Shown: piece by piece, positions 6,843-13,965 of the stretch
Numbering within the stretch: the first letter of the stretch is position 1
Layout of the letters: every line of letters starts with the position of its first letter
From: Candidatus Pacearchaeota archaeon
GTDB taxonomy: Archaea; Nanobdellota; Nanobdellia; Pacearchaeales; GW2011-AR1
Reading direction: 5' to 3'
Assembly (NCBI GenBank): GCA_002687255.1
Contig: NYZR01000009.1
Span: 3,485 to 24,170 of the forward strand
Length of the DNA stretch: 20,686 bases
The notes under the pieces: model-generated
Told to the model about the DNA's origin: nothing
The model's database searches: none
The model's input: only the letters and a program-made list of their open reading frames with translations
Translations under genes and position numbers: made by a program

Positions 6843-7964
6843 CTACAAACTCACCAACTCAACCTTCGCTCCACTAACCGCCGCAAAATTCGTAGCCCCC
6901 AAATAAGCAACACCCTTCTCGTCACAAGCCTTGATAATCGCACCCAAAGCATTCCCATCCAAAACAACAGCAGCAATCCCTGTCCGAGAATTCCGAACAC
7001 TCCGAGTCACTTCCCGATGTCCGACTTTCTTAATAACATCCATGGCTCCGTCCAACAACAACGCCTCACCACTCCCCTTAATATCACTGAACTTCGCCCG
7101 CAACTTCGCCTTCACATCACCATCAAACGTAATCTCAGCACTCGACGCCGTATCATCATACCCTTTGCCAACTTCAGTCTTTCTCCGCAACGACAACAAG
7201 ATCTCTTTCCCGGTCAACTCCTCAACTTCTTTTCCGTCAGGGGCCTGAGCAACATACTTCACCTTCGCATTCGCCAACACATTCTTGGTAATCAAGGCCC
7301 CTCCCCTATCTCCATCAACAAACAAAGTCAACTCCTTTTCTTCTCCAAGCTTCGCAATTTCCTTCGGCAACTTCGCCCCGTCCATACCGATAACATTATT
7401 CACTCTATTCTTCAACAGGTTCACAACATCCGCTCGCCCTTCAACCACAATCACTTCGTCCCCAGACAAATCACCCGCAGGCAACTTCTCATCTCCATAA
7501 TCCTGAATCTTCTGCACTCTCGCTTCCTCTTTCACGGACTGACTCATCTCTCCGAATTCCGAACCACCATCAAGCCCTTCCAAAAGCTTCTTCGCCCGAT
7601 CCAAAATATAATCTCTCTTCTCTCCCCGAACATCCTCAATCTTCGTTACCTTAATCTCGGCCTCAGTCGGCCCCACCCTATCAATCGTCTCCAGAGCCGC
7701 AGCAACAATAGTCGTTTCCGATTTATCCAACGCACTCGGCAAAAAGATCTCACCGACACTCTTCCCATCAACCGTCTCCAACTCCACCTCAATACGCCCA
7801 ATCTTTCCCTCTTTCTGCAACTCTCGCATCTCTAAGGCCTCTCCCAAAAGTCCCTCAGTTTGCCCAAAAAGGGCTCCAATAACATCCGACTTCTCCAACG
7901 GCCCCTGAGCAGTAAAACTAGCTTTAACCATATACTTGATCGATACAGGGCTTACTTTTGCCAT
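6843..7964 (-). CDS. dnaG: archaeal DnaG-type Toprim protein (primase/exosome subunit)
   Basis: The 373-residue length and domain order match archaeal DnaG. An N-terminal archaeal domain (SPVSIKYMVKASFTAQGPLEKSDVIGALFGQTEGLLG) is followed by a Toprim domain at about 168-250 with E175 (VVEGRADV), D217 and D219 (FVDGDRGG), then a C-terminal domain ending near GATNFAAV. Archaeal DnaG lacks the bacterial zinc and helicase-binding domains. It is known as a stable subunit of the RNA exosome, recruiting it to poly(A), and has primase activity in some species. The nearest good TATA box is at 8096-8105, so this gene probably has a leader of about 110 nt, unlike most genes here. GGAG lies 13 nt before the start. 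Confidence 0.93.
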   Translation of the reverse strand: MAKVSPVSIKYMVKASFTAQGPLEKSDVIGALFGQTEGLLGEALEMRELQKEGKIGRIEVELETVDGKSVGEIFLPSALDKSETTIVAAALETIDRVGPTEAEIKVTKIEDVRGEKRDYILDRAKKLLEGLDGGSEFGEMSQSVKEEARVQKIQDYGDEKLPAGDLSGDEVIVVEGRADVVNLLKNRVNNVIGMDGAKLPKEIAKLGEEKELTLFVDGDRGGALITKNVLANAKVKYVAQAPDGKEVEELTGKEILLSLRRKTEVGKGYDDTASSAEITFDGDVKAKLRAKFSDIKGSGEALLLDGAMDVIKKVGHREVTRSVRNSRTGIAAVVLDGNALGAIIKACDEKGVAYLGATNFAAVSGAKVELVSL

Positions 7965-8075
7965 CGTTTTATTTGTTCTCCAGGCCTTGCGACCACAGAA
8001 AGAAAGTCGTAATCTCTAATGCCCAAAGGAGGGCGTGAATGTGAAGTCAACTCTAACCTTACTTCGTTCTTTCCT
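7965..8075 (-). promoter_or_regulatory. predicted 5' leader of dnaG
   Basis: There is no TATA box 25 bp before the dnaG start. The nearest is at 8096-8105, which would place the transcript start near 8075. The leader can form a short GC hairpin (GCCC/GGGC, 8021-8034) and a weaker 5-bp GAAGT/ACTTC stem. The start of transcription is inferred, and I recognise no known riboswitch. Confidence 0.35.
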
Positions 8076-8095
8076 GCATACACCACCCTCACACA

Positions 8096-8105
8096 CTATA
8101 TAAAA
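8096..8105. promoter_or_regulatory. TATA box between dnaG and the RHH gene
   Basis: CTATATAAAA reads as a TATA box on the minus strand (TTTTATATAG) toward dnaG and as TATATAAA on the plus strand. It may serve one or both directions; both would give long leaders. Confidence 0.5.
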
Positions 8106-8120
8106 CCTTCGTTTCCAACC

Positions 8121-8160
8121 AAAAGATTAATAAACATTAAACAACATTAAATAACACTAA
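8121..8160 (+). repeat. four AT-rich units phased at 10 bp
   Basis: Four consecutive decamers share one pattern: aaaaGATTAA, taaaCATTAA, acaaCATTAA, ataaCACTAA. The exact one-turn spacing puts the same bases on one face of the helix, as for stacked protein sites or intrinsic bends. A TATA-like ATTAAATAA at 8146-8154 lies within the array. Confidence 0.5.
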
Positions 8161-8185
8161 AAGAGGCTCAGATGGCTTAAAGACC

Positions 8186-8215
8186 TGCAACTTCCTCTTT
8201 GTTTTGGAAGTTGCA
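8186..8215 (+). promoter_or_regulatory. perfect 10-bp hairpin in the RHH gene leader
   Basis: TGCAACTTCC (8186-8195) and GGAAGTTGCA (8206-8215) are exact complements around a 10-nt U-rich loop. It lies about 30 nt upstream of the start codon, in the predicted leader RNA. Confidence 0.6.
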
Positions 8216-8220
8216 CGGGA

Positions 8221-8257
8221 TTGAGAGCCACAAAAACAAAACAAACATGGCTCTCAA
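8221..8257 (+). promoter_or_regulatory. perfect 10-bp inverted repeat that includes the RHH start codon
   Basis: TTGAGAGCCA (8221-8230) pairs exactly with TGGCTCTCAA (8248-8257) across a 17-nt A/C-only spacer. The downstream arm contains bases 2-3 of the ATG (8247-8249) and the first codons. In RNA this would hide the start codon; in DNA it could be an autoregulatory operator. Confidence 0.6.
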
Positions 8258-8474
8258 GACGTTCAATATTGATCACGACGTGCACAAAGAATTTGCAGAC
8301 CACTGCAAAGCCCACGGCATTTCTATGAGCAAAAGAATAGAAAACTTCATCAAATTAGAGCTTCAAAACCTCAAACAAGAACAAAAACCTGCAGCCCCTT
8401 CATTGCCCGAACACCCTCCAACAACACTCTCCTTGCCTCAACCAGATGATCATCCACTAGGAAAGTATTGCTAA
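8247..8474 (+). CDS. ribbon-helix-helix (CopG-like) DNA-binding protein
   Basis: From ATG 8247 the product is 75 residues. ALKTFNIDHDVHKEFADHCKA and ISMSKRIENFIKLEL give the strand-helix-helix pattern of CopG/Arc-type dimeric repressors. A flexible Pro/Gln-rich tail follows (about residues 48-70) and the chain ends GKYC. A longer frame from 8199 would run through a perfect hairpin and is less likely. The gene has no TATA box at the usual leaderless distance; candidates at 8096 and 8146 imply a structured leader. Its stop overlaps the opposing gene's stop in CTAA (8471-8474). Self-regulation is suggested by the inverted repeat over its start. Confidence 0.72.
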   Translation: MALKTFNIDHDVHKEFADHCKAHGISMSKRIENFIKLELQNLKQEQKPAAPSLPEHPPTTLSLPQPDDHPLGKYC

Positions 8475-8902
8475 CCCATCATCCTAACTTTTTCAACAGA
8501 ACAAGAGAGATCTCCAAGAACATCAACATAATCGCTGAGAGGTGCAACGTGGTAAGATTCTCTCGCCTCTTCACCCGGGAAGAATCTCTGAGCAAAAACA
8601 AACTGCTCCTCTGTGGAATAACCAAGAGAAAGAAGAAAACGGACAACAGTTTGAAGCGTGTTCCCTTCATGGATTACATCGTCTATGATAAGCGCAGGCC
8701 CTCTCTTTTGGTGAAATTCTTCCAAAGTCTCTCCTCTTTCAGGGAAAAAGTTATAGACAGTGAACCTCTCTGCCAACTGCCTCTGCGTATCTGGGTGAAC
8801 ACTTTGATACAGCCTGTCAAGTGCATTCTTACCTGAGTCCATCACGACAAACCCATCAAGAGAAGTCTGCTCTGCACCTAATGGATTCTCGACATTCTTC
8901 AT
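8471..8902 (-). CDS. phosphoribosyltransferase-fold protein
   Basis: From ATG 8902 the product is 143 residues. LIIDDVIHEGNTL matches the PRPP-binding loop of type I phosphoribosyltransferases (hydrophobic strand, two acidic residues, then GNT), followed by a helix and a strand as in that fold. Family members join a base or other acceptor to PRPP; some are regulators. The substrate hood is not recognisable, so the acceptor is unknown. The frame extends to 9067, but that part overlaps the divergent doxX gene. The TATA box at 8923-8930 is 25 bp from ATG 8902 (22 bp from the adjacent ATG 8905), which supports the shorter form. Confidence 0.72.
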   Translation of the reverse strand: MKNVENPLGAEQTSLDGFVVMDSGKNALDRLYQSVHPDTQRQLAERFTVYNFFPERGETLEEFHQKRGPALIIDDVIHEGNTLQTVVRFLLSLGYSTEEQFVFAQRFFPGEEARESYHVAPLSDYVDVLGDLSCSVEKVRMMG

Positions 8903-8922
8903 CATAGTCTTCTTGGAAGACC

Positions 8923-8930
8923 TTATATAA
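8923..8930 (-). promoter_or_regulatory. TATA box of the phosphoribosyltransferase-like gene
   Basis: TTATATAA, self-complementary, is centred 25 bp before ATG 8902. It sets the preferred start about 55 codons inside the longest frame. Confidence 0.6.
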
Positions 8931-8951
8931 CTCTTTCCCATCACAACAATC

Positions 8952-8959
8952 CTTAAATA
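8952..8959 (+). promoter_or_regulatory. TATA box of doxX
   Basis: CTTAAATA is centred 25 bp before ATG 8981, predicting a leaderless mRNA. Confidence 0.65.
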
Positions 8960-8980
8960 CCTCCAACCCCAAAAACAAAC

Positions 8981-9382
8981 ATGTCCCTTTCCAAATTCGC
9001 AGACAAAAACCAAGACGCACTCTACGTTGTCTTCAGAATCCTCGTAGGACTTCTCTTCCTCCAACACGGAGTAATGAAACTCTTCGGCGGCTTCGGCGGC
9101 AACGCAGTCGAACTCACATCACTCATGGGCGTCGCAGGCCTGGTAGAATTCTTCGGAGGTCTCTTCATCGCCTTCGGTCTATTCACAAGATTGGCAGCAG
9201 CAATCGCAGCAATCCAAATGATCGTGGCCTATGCCATGGCACATCTCGGCAACGGCCTCATCCCAATAATGAACGGCGGCGAACTCGCCCTCTTATACTT
9301 TGCAGCACTCCTCGCAATCCTAGCATTCGGAGCAAGAAGACTAAGTCTGGACAACATGTTCTTTCACCGAGAAACCTTCTGA
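8981..9382 (+). CDS. DoxX family membrane protein
   Basis: The 133-residue protein has four hydrophobic spans at about residues 15-33, 50-68, 70-90 and 100-116. The DoxX signature is in place: FRILVGLLFLQHGVMKLFGGFGG, then GLVEFFGGLFIAFGLFTRLAA. DoxX/DoxD-like proteins are small inner-membrane proteins linked to redox or thiol metabolism in various organisms, but most, including this subtype, have no proven reaction. It has its own leaderless promoter. It diverges from the phosphoribosyltransferase-like gene, so no operon partner points to a function. Confidence 0.88.
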   Translation: MSLSKFADKNQDALYVVFRILVGLLFLQHGVMKLFGGFGGNAVELTSLMGVAGLVEFFGGLFIAFGLFTRLAAAIAAIQMIVAYAMAHLGNGLIPIMNGGELALLYFAALLAILAFGARRLSLDNMFFHRETF

Positions 9383-9467
9383 GAAAAAGAAAGAGCGGAG
9401 ATAGCAACCCCTTCGAGTATTTAAACCTTCTCCTCCAACTTTACCGTCGACAAAAATCACCGCAACC

Positions 9468-9475
9468 TTTATATA
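9468..9475 (+). promoter_or_regulatory. TATA box of the 35-aa gene
   Basis: TTTATATA is centred 33 bp before ATG 9505. A start near 9497 would leave a leader of about 8 nt. Confidence 0.6.
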
Positions 9476-9504
9476 CAAAAACCTCCAGAAGTAAACAAGT
9501 CAAC

Positions 9505-9612
9505 ATGGCTACACAAAAAGAGGTGTCAGAGGGAGCTGAGGTTGTCCAAAATCCGGACGACGAACTCACCGTTGACAGTATGCTTGATGGACTAGATTCC
9601 ATGCGTGATTAG
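9505..9612 (+). CDS. small acidic protein, 35 aa
   Basis: A complete reading frame of 35 codons encodes an acidic peptide that starts MATQKEVSEGAEVV and ends MLDGLDSMRD. No membrane segment or cysteine is present. A strong TATA box lies 33 bp upstream, and a T-run and a GC hairpin with a second T-run follow directly after the TAG. That complete promoter-to-terminator unit is the main argument for a gene. I do not recognise the peptide. An RNA-level function cannot be excluded. Confidence 0.55.
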   Translation: MATQKEVSEGAEVVQNPDDELTVDSMLDGLDSMRD

Positions 9613-9657
9613 TTTTTTTATCTTTCCACGCCCTGCCAGCCAGGGCTTTTTGTTTTT
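9612..9657 (+). terminator. double terminator: T-run, then GC hairpin with T-tract
   Basis: Seven T residues follow the TAG (9613-9619), enough for archaeal termination. Then GCCCTG (9630-9635) and CAGGGC (9641-9646) form a 6-bp GC stem around ccagc, followed by TTTTTGTTTTT. This second part looks like a bacterial intrinsic terminator. Confidence 0.6.
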
Positions 9658-9658
9658 C

Positions 9659-9871
9659 TCATCCAACGAAATAAACTCTTCCAGTCCGCTCACACTCTCT
9701 CCCCTTCTTCAGCAAACTCTCTGCAATCTTCCCCCGATCAACAAGAGAACGATACCTTGCTAAATCATAAGAGAACAGTTCCCAAAAATCATCCCTTCCC
9801 ACAGAGGTCAATCTCCTGGCTTCAAAAGCAACACGATGATAAGGGCAACTAAAATCCAAATCCTCTCCCAT
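9659..9871 (-). CDS. hypothetical protein, 70 aa, downstream of EF1A
   Basis: Unrecognised. It contains CPYH near the start, a Cys near residue 59 and several aromatic and acidic residues; no membrane segment. It lies 15 nt after the aEF1A stop and has GGAGG at 9876-9880, four bases before its ATG, with no TATA box at leaderless distance. It is therefore probably translated from the EF1A transcript. Confidence 0.6.
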   Translation of the reverse strand: MGEDLDFSCPYHRVAFEARRLTSVGRDDFWELFSYDLARYRSLVDRGKIAESLLKKGRECERTGRVYFVG

Positions 9872-9886
9872 CCTGCCTCCAAAAAA

Positions 9887-11164
9887 TTAAGCCTTCTTAG
9901 CCGTAATCTCAATACAAACACCAGCACCAACAGTAGCACCAGCATCCCGAATAGCGAATCGAGCCATGTGGGGATTGTCTGCCTGGCTCTCCAGCACAAG
10001 GTTACCAATAGGCTTAATCTTCACCTTAGCAACATCCCCGTTCTTCAAAAAGTCTGGGTTCTCAATCTTCTCTTCCCCTCGCTGAACCTCAATCAATTCC
10101 GTAAACTGGCAAGGCACTTGAGCCGTGTGCACGTGGAACACCGGAGTATAACCTTTAGCAATAACCGTAGGGTGAGAAATCACTGCAACCTGGGCAACAA
10201 ACTCTTCAGCCATCGTCGCAGGCTTCGCAGAGTCACAAACAACATCTCCTCGAGCAATATCCTTCTTACCCACGCCTCGAATGTTAATTCCTACGTTGTC
10301 TCCAGCTTCAGCCTGAGGCAACTGTTCGTGGTGCATCTCCACAGTTCGAACTTCGCCCTCGATTCCAGTTCCACTTCGCCCAGGAAGAACAACAACCTTC
10401 TGACCCACCTTCATCACACCAGTCTCGATCTTCCCAACAGGAACCGTTCCGATACCAGTAATTTCATACACGTCCTGAAGAGGCATTCTCATAGGTAATG
10501 TAGTTGGCTTCTCCGGATCGTCAAACAAGTCAAGCTGCTCAAGAATAGTTGGCCCCTTATACCAGTCCATCTTGTCAGACTTCTTCGCAATGTTATCGCC
10601 CATCAGACCAGAGACAGCCAAGAAAGTCGTCTTCTCCGGATCATATCCGGCCTGCTTGAGAATCGCAGAAACATCTTCGATAACTTTCTTGAAAGCATCT
10701 TCCTTGTAGTCAACGGTATCCATCTTGTTCACAGAAACAGCAACCTGAGAAACTCCCATAGTCTTTAGCAACCAAATGTGCTCTTTCGTCTGAGGCTGAA
10801 CACCTTCCTTAGCAGCAACCGTCAAGAAGGCAGCATCCGCCTGGCTAGCTCCGGTGATCATGTTCTTCACGAAGTCCTTGTGCCCTGGTGCGTCAATAAT
10901 CGTAACCTCACGCTTGTTCGTCGGCAACTTCTGGTAAGACAAATCAATAGTAACTCCTCGCTCCCTCTCTTCCTTAAACTTATCCATAACATAAGCGAAT
11001 TCAAAACCAGCCTTCCCGTGCTTCTCAGCCTCGGTCTTCAACTTCGCCAGCTCTTGCTCAGGGAGCACTCCAGAGTCGAACATCAATCGACCAATACAAG
11101 TAGACTTTCCATGATCAACGTGCCCAACAAAGGCGATGTTGATAATCGGTTTTTCCTTAGCCAT
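9887..11164 (-). CDS. tuf: translation elongation factor 1-alpha (aEF1A)
   Basis: The 425-residue protein has the normal archaeal length. GTP-binding motifs are G1 GHVDHGKS (14-21), T72 in GVTID, G3 DAPGH (91-95) and G4 NKMD (146-149). The beta-barrel domains follow, with TGIGTVPVGKIETG and the C-terminal RFAIRDAGATVGAG. It delivers aminoacyl-tRNA to the ribosome in GTP form. A TATA box at 11186-11193 gives a leaderless mRNA. In many archaea it follows EF2 directly; here a 163-codon unknown gene with its own promoter lies between them. Confidence 0.97.
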   Translation of the reverse strand: MAKEKPIINIAFVGHVDHGKSTCIGRLMFDSGVLPEQELAKLKTEAEKHGKAGFEFAYVMDKFKEERERGVTIDLSYQKLPTNKREVTIIDAPGHKDFVKNMITGASQADAAFLTVAAKEGVQPQTKEHIWLLKTMGVSQVAVSVNKMDTVDYKEDAFKKVIEDVSAILKQAGYDPEKTTFLAVSGLMGDNIAKKSDKMDWYKGPTILEQLDLFDDPEKPTTLPMRMPLQDVYEITGIGTVPVGKIETGVMKVGQKVVVLPGRSGTGIEGEVRTVEMHHEQLPQAEAGDNVGINIRGVGKKDIARGDVVCDSAKPATMAEEFVAQVAVISHPTVIAKGYTPVFHVHTAQVPCQFTELIEVQRGEEKIENPDFLKNGDVAKVKIKPIGNLVLESQADNPHMARFAIRDAGATVGAGVCIEITAKKA

Positions 11165-11185
11165 GCGGAGTGTAGAAATTGTGGG

Positions 11186-11193
11186 TATATAAA
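11186..11193 (-). promoter_or_regulatory. TATA box of the EF1A gene
   Basis: TTTATATA on the minus strand, a near-consensus box centred 25 bp before ATG 11164. Confidence 0.7.
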
Positions 11194-11237
11194 CGTTTCG
11201 CCTTCTCAGCGATCGTCGTCGAGAAAATCCATAAAAC

Positions 11238-11729
11238 TCATAGGACTAGACCGAGAACCTTAATGATCGTAGAAACAATATCTTTCAATTTCATCTTATC
11301 AGGATCGGGTTTATCTAATTCCTCATTGAATTCCCTATACAGGTTACTCACTTGGCTTTGCATAGAGATATTGGTATTCTGGTTTGTAATGTTAATATGC
11401 ATCGGGTTGGAATCTTGTTTAGGGGAGGGTTCCTGAGAGTCTTCATCTAATCCAACGTTAGTAGCTATGAGGTCTATCTGTTCCAATAATTGATTCATAG
11501 ATTCTTCGATGTCTTCTTGGTAATCTTCAGTGAAAATGGCCTTCTGTATCTCATAAATCTCTTCCATATTATAAACCCAACTTTCTCTTGCATTATGCAA
11601 TAGTTCCTTGATGTATGAAAGTTGTTGTATGTATGCATTGCACTTTGATAATGTAAGGTTCTCAATATCTTCTGATCTAAGCTTTTTGTGAAGGGCTCTG
11701 ATTTTATTCTTGGTGTCATTAGTTACCAT
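11238..11729 (-). CDS. hypothetical coiled-coil protein with Asn-rich strand, 163 aa
   Basis: Unrecognised. An N-terminal helical region of about 90 residues is rich in Glu, Gln and Ile. A polar strand, MHINITNQNTNISMQSQ at about 109-125, follows, then a helix and a hydrophobic C-terminal helix (LKDIVSTIIKVLGLVL). The DNA looks more AT-rich than the adjoining elongation factor genes, with more ATA and AAT codons, which may mark a later arrival. Short Asn-rich strands between helical parts occur in some defence-associated proteins, a loose resemblance only. A TATA box at 11751-11758 supports ATG 11729. Confidence 0.7.
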   Translation of the reverse strand: MVTNDTKNKIRALHKKLRSEDIENLTLSKCNAYIQQLSYIKELLHNARESWVYNMEEIYEIQKAIFTEDYQEDIEESMNQLLEQIDLIATNVGLDEDSQEPSPKQDSNPMHINITNQNTNISMQSQVSNLYREFNEELDKPDPDKMKLKDIVSTIIKVLGLVL

Positions 11730-11750
11730 GATAAATCACACAATCAATGA

Positions 11751-11758
11751 TACTTAAA
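11751..11758 (-). promoter_or_regulatory. TATA box of the 163-aa gene
   Basis: TTTAAGTA on the minus strand, centred 25-26 bp before ATG 11729. Confidence 0.6.
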
Positions 11759-11775
11759 ATTTTCTGAAGAGACGT

Positions 11776-13965
11776 TTAAGATCCTTCTTCCTCGTCCTCA
11801 ACAACAGTCATCCCCTTCCTCCCCCGAATCTTCCGAATAACATCATCCTGCAAACCCTGAGGTAATCTCTGAAAGGTCTGATCCATCAAACTAGAAATCC
11901 CACGACCCTCAGTAGCGCTCCGCAAATCATTACTCCATCCAATCATTTCCGAAACAGGAATCTTAGCTTTAACAGTAACACTCTCCGCCTGCTGATCCAC
12001 ATCCTCAAGAACACCACGCTTTTGAGAAACCAACGAGGTAACTGCACCCATAAACGAAGCAGGCGCTTCAATCTGATGCGTCTGAATAGGCTCAAGAATC
12101 GCAGGCCCTCCCTTCTGCATCGTGCTATGCATCGCCTTCCTCACCGCAGGATAAATCTGCGCAGGCCCTCGGTGCATATGGTCAACGTGAATCTTCGCAT
12201 CATGAATGATAAACTTCGACTTCATCAAAGGTTCTTTAGCAAGAGGCCCACCTTCAACAACCAACTTCCATCCATCCATGATAGAATCAATAATATCGCC
12301 CAAAAGAACAAGACCTCTCGTCCGATCCTCAAAAATATTCCCCTTGTAGATCTCCCTCACTTGCCGAGCCTCATCATTACTCATTCCCTTCTCAGCAAGA
12401 GTAGCCCAAACATCTTCCGCCTTCTTCTTCAACCTCGCCTCCGGCAATTCATCATTCTGAGTAGCCGCATACACCTCATCTTCCAAAGGCTCAATACTAA
12501 ATTTGAAAATATTATGTCCGTTCGGCGTCCTCGATTCAATCACTCCACTCTCTCCCATCACAGTCTCTCTATACACCACAATCGGCGCTCCAACTTTCAC
12601 GTTCACATTCTTCTCCGTCTTAATTCTATTCTCAATAATTTCTAGGTGCAACTCACCCATCCCAGACAACAAATTCTCTCCGGTCTCCTCGTTAATCTCA
12701 ACTTTAATCGATGGATCTTCCTTCCCCACTTATCGAAGAACATCAATCAGCTTCGGCAAATCAGCGGCCTTCTCCGCTTCAATACTCTTCGTCACCACAG
12801 GCTCGAAGATATGCTTGATTGCCTCAAACGGCTCCATCTCATCCGTAGAAACCGTCTCTCCCGAGAAGACGCCCTTCAACCCAACAAGCCCAACAATATT
12901 CCCAGCCTTCACCTCATCCATCTGCATTCTCTGCGCACCCTTATAGATCGAGACCTGTTGCAAATTCACTCGCTTCTTAGCCAAATTCATATATACATCA
13001 TCGCCTTGCTTCAACGTCCCACTAAACAATCTTCCCGCCGCAACCTCTCCAGCATTCTTATCAATCACAATCTTAGTGCAAATAAATGCAGGCTCGCCCT
13101 GAGCGTTACACAACACCAGATCCTTCCCCGTCTGACTCTCCAAATCTCCTTGCCAAATCTTAGGAATCCTATATTCCTGGGACGTCTTCGGATCAGGGTG
13201 ATGCCCAATAGACATATCCAAAACAACCTCATGCAGCGGCGCCTTCTCCGCCAATTCTTTATACTTCTCATCGCCGCCCTCATACGCTTCAATAATATCC
13301 TTAAAGCCCAACTCTTTCTTCTTCATAAACGGCACACTCATCGCCCAGTTATGATACGCACTTCCAAACGCAACGCTTCCATCAGCAACACTCACCTGCC
13401 ATTTGTCCCCATACTCTTCCTCAGCAATCCCTTTGATCAATTCGTTCACCTTATTGATAATTCCCAAGAACCGCTCCTGCATCTGCTCCGGCGTCAACTT
13501 CACTTCCTTAATCAACCGGTCAACCTTATTGATAAACAACACCGGCTTCACTCGCTCCCTCAACGCCTGCCTCAAAACAGTCTCCGTCTGAGGCATAATT
13601 CCCTCACTCGCACAAACAAGAACAATACATCCATCAACCGCCCTCATAGCCCTAGTCACGTCCCCACCGAAATCAACGTGCCCAGGAGTATCAATCAAGT
13701 TAATCAAATAATCTTTCCCTTCAACTTCGTGCACCATCGAAACATTCGCCGAATCAATAGTAATCCCTCTCTCCGATTCATCATCATGAAAGTCCAACAC
13801 CCGAGCATCTCCAGCAAGATCCTGAGACATCATCCCTGCCCCAGCAAGTAAGTTATCAGAAAAAGTCGTCTTCCCATGATCAATGTGCGCAGCAATCGCT
13901 ATGTTCCGAATCTGCTCCGCCTGCCCCATTAACTTTTTGACATTGTCTGTGGAAGTATCAGCCAT
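11776..13965 (-). pseudogene. fusA: elongation factor 2 (aEF2), full-length frame interrupted by one in-frame TAA
   Basis: Both parts are in one frame: 411 codons, TAA at 12732-12730, then 317 codons, together the normal archaeal EF2 length of about 729. The first part has G1 AHIDHGKT (26-33), DTPGH (92-96) and NKVD (146-149). The second has the diphthamide-site loop MHRGPAQIYPAVRK (His 598 overall) and domains IV and V. EF2 drives GTP-dependent translocation. The stop replaces a residue that is Gln in relatives (VLRQVxKEDP becomes VLR-stop-VGKEDP), a single C-to-T change. Translation could restart at the GTG directly after the stop. EF2 is essential, so an assembly or base error, read-through or a true split must be considered. 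GGAG lies 8 nt before ATG 13965. Confidence 0.8.

Noticed and set aside
8010..8075. C/D-box guide RNA in the dnaG leader
   Set aside because: I found no proper C box (RTGATGA) paired with a D box (CTGA) at the right spacing on either strand.
9836..10498. 220-codon plus-strand frame
   Set aside because: It is antisense to the certain EF1A gene and has shadow-type composition with no promoter.
12730..12732. TAA reassigned to Gln in this organism
   Set aside because: Many other genes here end in TAA, including EF1A, rps7 and rps12. Reading those as Gln would extend highly conserved proteins, so a general code change does not fit.
12646..13851. 401-codon plus-strand reading frame
   Set aside because: It lies opposite EF2 and its composition (Arg, Ser, Leu, His, Asn) is that of an antisense shadow. 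No promoter or family match.
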